NCBI GenBank assembly: GCA_004297625.1
Contig: SCTY01000003.1
Location: forward strand, 124,001 to 188,000
Origin: Betaproteobacteria bacterium
Lineage (GTDB): Bacteria; Pseudomonadota; Gammaproteobacteria; Burkholderiales; SG8-39
Direction: 5' to 3'
Length of the DNA stretch: 64,000 bases
Positions 57,895 to 64,000 of this stretch are shown in pieces. Within the stretch, counting starts at the first letter, position 1. Every line of letters begins with the position of its first letter. The notes under the pieces are model-generated. The model did no database searches. It was not told the DNA's origin and saw only the letters and a program-made list of their open reading frames with translations. The position numbers were made by a program, and so were the translations under genes.

Positions 57895-59555
57895 AGCCTT
57901 CCAGATTTGAGCGCGATCACCGCCCAGGCAAGGCCGAGGGCGCCGGCGACGACGAATCCGACGATGCCGAGGATCGGAACACCCTGCACGCTCGGCCCGG
58001 CATCGGCGCCGATGACGATCGCCGACCCAACGACGATCGAGGCGATGATCAACGCAAAGGCAAGCCGGTTGCTCGCGTGCAGCAAGTGCCGCTCCAGGCT
58101 GCCGCCGCTCTGGTAGCGGATGTCGAAAAGCGGCTCGCCGCGCTCAAGGCGCCCCAATAGGCGCCGCAACGCGATGGGCGCGTCGCGGCCGACGTCACGG
58201 AGCGCGCTTGCCAGCCGGTAAATTTCGGCCGCTTGCGCCACCCCCGCGCGCGGCAGCAGCGCGTGCTTGAGCAGCCGCACGCTGTATGCGCGGAAGGCTT
58301 CGATCGAGCTGAACGTCGGATCGAGCTCTCGCACCAGCGCCTCGATCTCGGCGAACGCGCGCAGGAGCAGCGCTGTCTCGCGCAGCAGCCGGACATGGTG
58401 GTCGCGGCCCAGGCGCACGAAGCTCTGCAATATTGCGCTGAATGCCTGCCGGCCCGCAGCCGACTCGCGGTAATAGCGGTCGAGCGCTTTCGCGAGGTCG
58501 TTGGTGAACGCGACGCGATCGAGCTGCGCGCTCGCGCCCCCCATACCGAGATAGGCGCTTGCCACCCAGCCGGCATCGCGGGCGATTACCCCGAGAAACA
58601 GCTCGCGCAGGCTCGCCTGCACGCGCGGCGGCAGCTCGCCGAGCGCGCCGAAGTCGTGAAAGCACAGGCGCCCGTCGGACGTTGCGAAGATGTTCCCTGG
58701 ATGCGGGTCTGCATGGAATACACCGTGCTCGAACACCTGGATGAGGAAAAGCCGCATCAGCGTGCGCGCATACTGCGCGCGCGAGGCGGCATCGGCCTCG
58801 CGCACGTCGAGGCGGTGCCCCGGGCTTTGCTCCATGGTAAGCACGCGCCGCGTCGTGGCGTCCGGGAAAACGCGCGGCACGAATACCGCCGGCTCCTCGC
58901 GGTTTGCCGCGGCGAAGCGCTCGGCGTTTGCCGCCTCGCGCTCGAAGTCGAGCTCGCCCAGCAGCGTCTCCGAGAACTCATCGACCAGTTCGGGCAGGTT
59001 GAACGCCCGCAGTACCGGCAAGCCGTTCAGCAGCCCGGCGACACGGCGCAGGATCGCGATGTCCGATTCGACGAGAGCTTCTATTCCCGGGCGCTGCACC
59101 TTGACGACAACCGGCGTGCCATCGTGCAGCGTCGCGCGATGCACCTGAGCAATCGAAGCGGCCGCTAGCGGCTGATCATGGAAGCCCGCGAAGAGTTCCG
59201 CGACCGGGTGGCCAGTCTCTTCCTCGATGATGCGCCGCGCGAGCTCCGCGGGGAACGGCGCCGCGGAGTCGTGCAGCTTGCGCAGCTCCGTGGTGAGCTC
59301 CTCCGGGAAGAGGTCCGTGCGCCCCGAGACCATCTGGCCGAACTTGACGAACGTCGGCCCGAGCTCTTCGAGCGCTTCGCGCAGGCGAATCGCGTCGCTC
59401 TTTTCAGCGCTTTGCTCGGCCTGCACCGGCTCGCGGCCGAAACCCAGACGCTTGGCGTAGTGGCCCCAGCCTTTGGCCGCGGCGACTTTGGCTATCGCGC
59501 GCAGGCGGCCAAGCTCGCTTGGCGAATCGAGCGCCGGGCGCGTTGACATGTCCAT
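57891..59555 (-). CDS. UbiB/ABC1-family atypical kinase
   Basis: 554 residues. ABC1/UbiB motifs: [19 protein letters not shown] (KxGQ), [20 protein letters not shown] (alanine-rich loop), [11 protein letters not shown] and the catalytic [10 protein letters not shown] and HDFGALG. Two C-terminal membrane segments ([40 protein letters not shown]). E. coli UbiB supports ubiquinone synthesis. Outside a ubi operon and overlapping a copper ATPase, this copy may serve a different lipid or quinone task. FNR-type dyad 55-61 bases upstream. Confidence 0.88.
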   Translation of the reverse strand: MDMSTRPALDSPSELGRLRAIAKVAAAKGWGHYAKRLGFGREPVQAEQSAEKSDAIRLREALEELGPTFVKFGQMVSGRTDLFPEELTTELRKLHDSAAPFPAELARRIIEEETGHPVAELFAGFHDQPLAAASIAQVHRATLHDGTPVVVKVQRPGIEALVESDIAILRRVAGLLNGLPVLRAFNLPELVDEFSETLLGELDFEREAANAERFAAANREEPAVFVPRVFPDATTRRVLTMEQSPGHRLDVREADAASRAQYARTLMRLFLIQVFEHGVFHADPHPGNIFATSDGRLCFHDFGALGELPPRVQASLRELFLGVIARDAGWVASAYLGMGGASAQLDRVAFTNDLAKALDRYYRESAAGRQAFSAILQSFVRLGRDHHVRLLRETALLLRAFAEIEALVRELDPTFSSIEAFRAYSVRLLKHALLPRAGVAQAAEIYRLASALRDVGRDAPIALRRLLGRLERGEPLFDIRYQSGGSLERHLLHASNRLAFALIIASIVVGSAIVIGADAGPSVQGVPILGIVGFVVAGALGLAWAVIALKSGRL

Positions 59556-59603
59556 TACTGCGTTATCTCTCTGGCCAGCTTGGACCGCCGCTCCTGCTGC
59601 ACG

Positions 59604-59617
59604 TTGATGTAGATCAA
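59604..59617. promoter_or_regulatory. Perfect FNR box between ubiB-like and acyltransferase genes
   Basis: TTGATGTAGATCAA matches the canonical TTGAT-N4-ATCAA consensus exactly. It lies in a divergent intergenic region, 55-61 bases from the UbiB-like start and about 73 from the acyltransferase start. Confidence 0.65.
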
Positions 59618-59683
59618 TCGCGTAAGCCTGTTGGACCACGCGATCCTTGCCGGGTTTTCACCGCGGTCTTCAACAATTACGGA

Positions 59684-60811
59684 ATGGCAAAGGATCAGCG
59701 CGTCGCGTGGCTCGACCACGCCAAGGGGTTCTGCATCGTTCTCGTGGTGATGCTCTACGCCACCGACATCGTCCAGCGCTCGGCAGGGCAGGAGGGTTGG
59801 CTGCAGGCGGTGGTTTCGTTCGCCATGCCTTTCCGCATGCCGGACTTTTTCCTGCTTTCCGGGCTCCTCGTCTCGCGCGTGATCGGGCGCGATTGGCGCA
59901 CCTACCTCGACCGCAAAGTCGCCCACTTCGCCTATTTCTACGTCCTGTGGCTCTCGATCCTGCTCGCCTTCGAGGCGCCATGGATCGCGGCTCGCGAAGG
60001 CTGGCCGGCCGTCGCGAACGAGTACCTCCGGGCCTACGTGCATCCGTACTCGATGCTCTGGTTCATCTACCTGCTGCCGGTGTTCTTCGTCGTCACGCGG
60101 CTGGTGCGCCCGGCGCCCGCTGCGCTGGTGTGGCTCGCCGCGGCGGCGCTCCAGGTCGCGCAGTTCGACACCGGCCTCAAGGTGTTCGACAAGTTCGCCA
60201 TGTACTTCGTCTACTTCTATACCGGCTCGCTCGCTGCGCCGCACGTCTTCCGGCTCGCCGACGCCGTGCGCGCCCACCGCGGCAAGGCGCTCGCCGGCCT
60301 CGCGGTTTGGGCCGCTCTGAACGGTGCGCTGGTCTTCACCGGTTATTCGCACCTGCGCGTGCTGTCGCTCGCGCTCGCCTTGGTCGGCGCCACGGCGGTG
60401 ATTGTCGTGGCGGCATTGGTTGCCGGCATGCCCGCGTTCCGGCCGTTCGGCTACTGCGGCCGCAACTCGATCGTCATTTATCTGGCGTTCCTCATCCCCG
60501 TGACCGTGACGCGGAAAATCCTGGGCATGACCGGATGGATAGAGGACGTCGGCTGGATGTCGCTCGTCGCGACCCTCGGCGGGGTAGTCGGGGCGCTCGC
60601 GATGTACTGGCTGGTGCGCGGCACGCCAATGCGCTTCCTGTTCGAGCGGCCCGAGCGCTTTCATCTACCGGGCGCGATCGTCTCGACCGAGAAGCGCTCG
60701 CCGATCTCGTCGAGCAGCGCAAGCACGCGCCTGTCGTCGCCCTTGCCGACAATGGCGAATCGAAATGCGGGCTTGAACCCCATGCGCGTGAACGAGGCAA
60801 GCGACGGGTAG
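59684..60811 (+). CDS. Acyltransferase 3-family membrane protein
   Basis: 375 residues, about ten membrane helices. The family opening is RVAWLDHAKGFCIVLVVMLY, and a later polar motif is YCGRNSIVIYLAFLIPV. Members O-acylate sugars or lipids. The last 50 residues (from about IVSTEKRSPISSSSAS) are hydrophilic and encoded antisense to the GNAT gene, so the natural protein may have ended near FERPERFHLPG and lost its stop. Divergent from the ubiB-like gene. Confidence 0.82.
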   Translation: MAKDQRVAWLDHAKGFCIVLVVMLYATDIVQRSAGQEGWLQAVVSFAMPFRMPDFFLLSGLLVSRVIGRDWRTYLDRKVAHFAYFYVLWLSILLAFEAPWIAAREGWPAVANEYLRAYVHPYSMLWFIYLLPVFFVVTRLVRPAPAALVWLAAAALQVAQFDTGLKVFDKFAMYFVYFYTGSLAAPHVFRLADAVRAHRGKALAGLAVWAALNGALVFTGYSHLRVLSLALALVGATAVIVVAALVAGMPAFRPFGYCGRNSIVIYLAFLIPVTVTRKILGMTGWIEDVGWMSLVATLGGVVGALAMYWLVRGTPMRFLFERPERFHLPGAIVSTEKRSPISSSSASTRLSSPLPTMANRNAGLNPMRVNEASDG

Positions 60812-61335
60812 TTCGTCGCCACAACAAGCGTAGCGAGCCCGCGGAATCCCCGGGCGGTTCCGACGCTCGCAAGAGCGGCCCGCACAAGCGAGGCATGGAG
60901 CTTCCTTCCGCGCCACTCCGGAAGCGTGAAGGCCTTGAAGTGGTACACCCAGCCTTCCGGGAAGTGGAAGCGAAAATCGCTGTCGACGTTTGTCGGCGCG
61001 CTCGCATGGAAGGCGTAGCTCACCAGCTTGCCGCCGGCGAACGCGCCGAAGCAGCGGTTGCCTGCGGCGCTCGCCTCGGAAAGGAAGCGCCCGCTCAAGT
61101 CGTAGCTCAGGTCCGACGTATATGCCGCCAGTTCGTCCAGCGCGACTTCGCGACAGGGGAGTTCCGTCGTCGTAGAAGCATCGAGGCCTTGCGGTTGCGG
61201 CCTCGACAATACAAGCCCGCGATACGGCATATAGCCAACGAGGCGATCGGCCACCCGCCAGGCGAAATAGCGCGCCGCCGGGGCTGCGCCGAAGCGGCTT
61301 GCCTGATGCCGGACGCCTGCCGCAAGACCTCGCAT
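60661..61335 (-). CDS. GNAT-family N-acetyltransferase
   Basis: 224 residues. A basic N-terminal extension precedes an acetyltransferase fold: GWVYHFKAFTLPEWRGRKLH (acetyl-CoA binding loop, RGRKLH instead of the commonest R/Q-x-x-G-x-G/A) and VVATNYPSLASFTRMGFKPA. Target unknown. Its ATG overlaps the cusF stop by one base, and its 3' end overlaps the convergent acyltransferase gene by 151 bases. Confidence 0.75.
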   Translation of the reverse strand: MRGLAAGVRHQASRFGAAPAARYFAWRVADRLVGYMPYRGLVLSRPQPQGLDASTTTELPCREVALDELAAYTSDLSYDLSGRFLSEASAAGNRCFGAFAGGKLVSYAFHASAPTNVDSDFRFHFPEGWVYHFKAFTLPEWRGRKLHASLVRAALASVGTARGFRGLATLVVATNYPSLASFTRMGFKPAFRFAIVGKGDDRRVLALLDEIGERFSVETIAPGR

Positions 61336-61652
61336 CAGTCGACGGCCTGGATCTTGGTCACCGTCAACGCGCTGCCGACCTTTTCGGCCTGAAACTTCAC
61401 CTTGTCGCCGGCCTTCACCTGGTCGAGGAGCGCGGGGTCCTTTACCTGGAACACCATCGTCATCGCCGGCATGTCGAGGTTGGCGAGCGGGCCGTGCTTG
61501 ATGGTGATCTTCTTCGCCTGCTTGTCGACCTTGCGGACCTCACCGTCGCTCAACGGCGCGCCGTGATGCGCGGCGTGGTCGGTGGAAGACTGCTGCGCAA
61601 AGGCCGGGAAAGCGAGCGCGGCCGCGAGAACGAGTGCTGCAAGCTTGTTCAT
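61335..61652 (-). CDS. cusF: CusF-like periplasmic copper chaperone
   Basis: 105 residues. Signal peptide (LAALVLAAALAFPAFAQQ), a short His segment (TDHAAHHGAP), then the CusF OB-fold with the copper motif LDMPAMTMVFQVKDPALLDQ (His in KHGPL, Met pair in PAMTM). It carries Cu(I)/Ag(I) to CusB. Intact, in contrast to the broken CusF copy at 15363. Downstream of the L,D-transpeptidase gene. Confidence 0.9.
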   Translation of the reverse strand: MNKLAALVLAAALAFPAFAQQSSTDHAAHHGAPLSDGEVRKVDKQAKKITIKHGPLANLDMPAMTMVFQVKDPALLDQVKAGDKVKFQAEKVGSALTVTKIQAVD

Positions 61653-61692
61653 CGATCGACTTCCTTTCTTACGTTGCGTCGGTAAAAAATCT

Positions 61693-62922
61693 TCAGGTTC
61701 GGCGTTTCGCCCTGCCGGGAAACGACTCGGGCAGGAGAAGCTTGTGGCCGCTCACCGTGGCCTCGTAGGCAATCTTCCAGCGGCCGTCTTCCTGAACCCA
61801 GTACTGGCGCTTGCGCGCGCGCTGCGACAGGTTGCTCGAGCGGTAATCCTGGTCGAACGTCACTTCTATCAGGCCTTCGCGGGCGCCGGAACGCAGCACG
61901 CTCACATTGGCGAGCGCCACTTTGATCCAGCGCTTTGCCGCATTGACCGCGCGCTTGTGCGCGCCCCACGCGGCCAGGTCGGTCCCGTCGGTGCGGAACT
62001 CGCGCGCGTAGTGGGAGAGATATTTGTCGGCGTCGCGGCTTTCCCAATCCGCGCGCCACGTTTCGAGCTCCCGCAAAAACGCATCGCGCTCGGCGCGCCA
62101 GGCTTCGGCGCTCAGCCACTCGCCGCGCTCCGCGATCACGACCGGCGTCGCTCCCGGGTGCACGCGCTTCGCGAGCTCGGCAATCTCCTCGTTCGCGAGC
62201 GCGATGCAGCCGTCGCTCGCGCGCGGTGCCCGAGCATAATTCTCGGAGGGCACGCCGTGCAGCCAGATGCCGTAGCCCGTCCGGCCGGCGCGCCGATCCC
62301 ATTCGTTCGGATAGTTGAGCGGGAAAGCGCCCCAGCCGTAGAGATCGGGCAGCTTGCGGCCGGGGATGCTGGAGGTGACGTGGTAGATGCCGAGCGGCGT
62401 CTTCTGGTCGCCCTGGCGCAGCTTGCCGACGCCCTGCTTGCCGAGCGTGCCGTAATAGTCGGCGACGAGGCGCGGCACGCCGCGGTCGTTTTCATAGACA
62501 TAGACCCTGGAGCGGCTCGCGTCGACCACGATGGCATGCTCCTCCGACTTCGGCAGCACCAGGAGCTGACGCGGGATAGCGCCCGCCAGCGGGCGCTCTC
62601 TGAGCGCTTGCAGGCGCGCGAGCGCTTCCGCGCGCAGCGCTTCCAGCCGCTCGGGCGCCGCGCTGCCGGCGTTGCCCAGCCCGCCTATGGGCCGGACGTG
62701 CGCGAGGAGCAAGTCTCCACGCACCAGGTATGCGAGCCGGAAATTGGGGTAGCGCCCGATCAGGCCGTCGACTTCGTCGAGCGCGGCGTGCGCGCGCCCC
62801 TCCGCGACGTCAGACAGCACGCGGCGCAGCTCCGCCTCCGCCTCGGCGCCGGACGCCGCGCCTGCGGCGCAGCCGAGGCCGAGCGCTACAAGGGCAAAAC
62901 GGATGAACGCAGCGCGCTTCAC
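61693..62922 (-). CDS. L,D-transpeptidase (YkuD) with NTF2-like C-terminal domain
   Basis: 409 residues. Signal peptide, a helical region, the YkuD catalytic domain (HAIVVDASRSRVYVYEN to IWLHGVPSENYARAPRASDG then CIAL; catalytic His and Cys), and a C-terminal NTF2/SnoaL-like domain (ELETWRADWESRDADKYLSH ... ATVSGHKL). Forms 3-3 peptidoglycan cross-links or attaches proteins to peptidoglycan. Overlaps the cupredoxin gene by ATGA, tying cell-wall cross-linking to copper resistance. Confidence 0.88.
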   Translation of the reverse strand: MKRAAFIRFALVALGLGCAAGAASGAEAEAELRRVLSDVAEGRAHAALDEVDGLIGRYPNFRLAYLVRGDLLLAHVRPIGGLGNAGSAAPERLEALRAEALARLQALRERPLAGAIPRQLLVLPKSEEHAIVVDASRSRVYVYENDRGVPRLVADYYGTLGKQGVGKLRQGDQKTPLGIYHVTSSIPGRKLPDLYGWGAFPLNYPNEWDRRAGRTGYGIWLHGVPSENYARAPRASDGCIALANEEIAELAKRVHPGATPVVIAERGEWLSAEAWRAERDAFLRELETWRADWESRDADKYLSHYAREFRTDGTDLAAWGAHKRAVNAAKRWIKVALANVSVLRSGAREGLIEVTFDQDYRSSNLSQRARKRQYWVQEDGRWKIAYEATVSGHKLLLPESFPGRAKRRT

Positions 62923-63488
62923 TTAACGGTGATTTTCGCGATCATGCCCGCTTCCATATGGCCCGGCATCAGACAGGCGTAGTGGAATTCTCCAGCGCGA
63001 GTGAACTGCCAGACGACCTCGCCCTGCTTTCCCGGGGCGACATGCGCCATGTAGGGCTCGTCGTGCTCCATGTTCGGAAACCTCCTCATCAGCTCGGCGT
63101 GCTCCTTTAGCTCCTTCATGCTGCCGATCACCATCTCGTGCATGATCTTGCCGTCGTTGCGCACGAGGAAGCGGACCGTCTCGCCGCGCTTCACCACGAT
63201 GTCGCCCGACATCGAATGCGGCGCATCGCCCATGCGCACGTCAGTCGTGCGCTCCCGCGGGGCGCTGGCCATGGCGGAAAAATGCATCGTGTCGTCCATC
63301 CCGACGCGGATCGTGCGGTCGACTCTTTTCGGGTTTCCGGCCCGGCCGAACGGCATTTCCTCGGCCTTCGAGTAGTCCACGGCCTTGGGTTTGCCGTGCC
63401 CACTCTCGCCATGCCCGAAGGCGGCGGGAACGAGCGACATCAGGGAAACGGCCATCGCGGCGGCCAGGACGGGTTTTGCATGGTGCAT
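62919..63488 (-). CDS. Periplasmic cupredoxin (CopI-like)
   Basis: 189 residues. Signal peptide MHHAKPVLAAAMAVSLMSLV, a Met/His/Asp-rich linker (HGESGHGKPKAVDYSKAEEM, HFSAMASAPRE), and a C-terminal type-1 copper site: His in GKIMHEMVIG and C, H, M in FHYACLMPGHMEAGM. Resembles CopI proteins of Rubrivivax and similar bacteria. AAAGGAGA precedes the ATG at 63488. Encoded 49 bases after a multicopper oxidase. Confidence 0.88.
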   Translation of the reverse strand: MHHAKPVLAAAMAVSLMSLVPAAFGHGESGHGKPKAVDYSKAEEMPFGRAGNPKRVDRTIRVGMDDTMHFSAMASAPRERTTDVRMGDAPHSMSGDIVVKRGETVRFLVRNDGKIMHEMVIGSMKELKEHAELMRRFPNMEHDEPYMAHVAPGKQGEVVWQFTRAGEFHYACLMPGHMEAGMIAKITVK

Positions 63489-63537
63489 TGCACTTTCTCC
63501 TTTCAAGGAAGAAACGACAAGGAAACGTTCGACCTCA

Positions 63538-64000
63538 TCAATGGCCGACACGGCCTGCCGGCTTTCTTGCCCGCAGCGCCGGCCCTTGCGGGTCCGCCGC
63601 TGCAGGTTGCTTGCGTGCCGCCGGCGGGGCCTCGCCTTTCCACTCGTAGGCGACCGTGCCCGCCGGGTGCTGGTACCAGCCGGGGTCCTTGTAATCGTTG
63701 CGCGCGAGCCCTTCGCGCACCTTGACCACGGTGAACATGCCGCCCATCTCCAGCGGGCCGAAGGGGCCGCTGCCGCTCATCATCGGCAGCGTGTTGTCCG
63801 GCAGCGGCATTTCCATCTCCCCGCCCATGTCGGCCATGCCGCGCTCGCCCATCACCATGTAGTCGGGCACCAGGCGGTTGATTCGCTCGGCCACTCCGCG
63901 GTGATCGACGCCGATCATGGTCGGCACGCCGTGCCCCATCGCGTTCATCACGTGGTGCGACTTGTGACAGTGCAAGGCCCAGTCGCCGGGGTTGTCGGCG
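63538..64000 (-). CDS. Multicopper oxidase, C-terminal part (5' end beyond window)
   Basis: The last 154 or so codons. The right edge reads ADNPGDWALHCHKSHHVMNA, where HCHKSHH is the trinuclear/type-1 copper ligand signature of cupredoxin domain 3 (HCH-x3-H-x4-M). A Met/Gly region follows (MADMGGEMEMPLPDN, GPFGPLEMGGMF), then the C terminus. Oxidises Cu(I) to Cu(II) in the periplasm, as CopA-type oxidases do. First in the cupredoxin-LDT-cusF operon as far as visible. Confidence 0.9.
   Translation of the reverse strand, partial: ADNPGDWALHCHKSHHVMNAMGHGVPTMIGVDHRGVAERINRLVPDYMVMGERGMADMGGEMEMPLPDNTLPMMSGSGPFGPLEMGGMFTVVKVREGLARNDYKDPGWYQHPAGTVAYEWKGEAPPAARKQPAAADPQGPALRARKPAGRVGH

Noticed and set aside
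59647..61392. 581-codon plus-strand frame over the acyltransferase and GNAT genes
   Set aside because: Low-complexity Arg/Ala/Gly translation with no domain; shadow of the real genes in other frames.
63526..63541. Possible eighth FNR dyad near the multicopper oxidase stop (TTCGACCTCATCAA)
   Set aside because: Left half is TTCGA, not TTGAY; it also covers the stop of a coding gene with no start nearby in the right place.

Overview
The window is GC-rich (by eye about two thirds G+C) DNA with tightly packed, often ATGA/TGATG-overlapping genes. The gene content fits a betaproteobacterium of Burkholderiales/Rhodocyclales type: a Bug-type (tripartite tricarboxylate) binding protein, a liv-type ABC transporter with its own acyl-CoA ligase, a fused isobutyryl-CoA mutase IcmF, and a very large copper/silver resistance inventory. 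No rRNA, tRNA, CRISPR array, transposase or phage gene was seen. The genus cannot be fixed from this sequence alone.

Left part (1-12 kb), mainly carbon metabolism: an acyl-CoA ligase-livG-livH-livM-binding-protein operon (minus strand), a divergent alpha/beta hydrolase-Bug receptor pair, an XRE regulator divergent from a degenerate GGDEF protein, a scar carrying an ORF6N-protein relic between two copies of a 24-bp direct repeat, then icmF behind a perfect 26-bp palindrome, and a class II aldolase.

From about 12 kb to the right end the window reads as one long copper-homeostasis island. On the minus strand, a small exported protein and cusCBA are followed by a PII-like protein, a CusF relic, LemA, two TPM-domain proteins, a His-tailed EamA permease and a lipoprotein cytochrome c (22.3-12 kb). 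DsbC, CcdA-like, TlpA-like, DUF411, DUF1573, Spy-like, an orphan Rieske protein, Lgt and small CCGG-type membrane proteins lie at 23-33 kb. CopA is divergent from copZ-csoR at 33-36.2 kb. PPK2, NfeD, two HD-GYP paralogues and YHS proteins occupy 37-43 kb. Met/Gly-rich exported proteins and a DsbA-like protein follow at 43-46 kb. A membrane-quality-control block (hflC, hflK, TerD-like, HicB-like, divergent from a Bax-inhibitor-1/YccA gene) is at 46-50 kb. CueR with a cupredoxin and a CcdA-like protein, then DUF302, SHOCT, two cytochromes c and a porin, are at 50.4-55 kb. A second copper ATPase is coupled to a UbiB-like kinase (55.6-59.6 kb). CusF, an L,D-transpeptidase, a cupredoxin and the end of a multicopper oxidase close the window.

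Three recurring regulatory signals tie the island together. (1) Four promoters have a TTGACN -35, a 19-bp spacer carrying a CueR/MerR-type dyad, and a weak -10; they form two back-to-back pairs, one at the HD-GYP/YHS/DUF5676 locus and one at the HflKC/YccA locus. (2) G/C-tract dyads of CsoR/RcnR type lie at copA/copZ and ahead of the cueR operon. (3) Seven FNR/Anr/Dnr-type dyads (TTGAY-N4-RTCAA) all lie in intergenic or promoter positions. Together they suggest an island that answers copper and low oxygen or nitrogen oxides with export, periplasmic oxidation and binding of copper, disulfide repair, membrane-protein quality control and possibly cyclic-di-GMP turnover. All function calls come from motif recognition by eye. 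Apart from the spaces between annotated genes described as regulatory regions, no gene-free stretch exceeds 300 bases.
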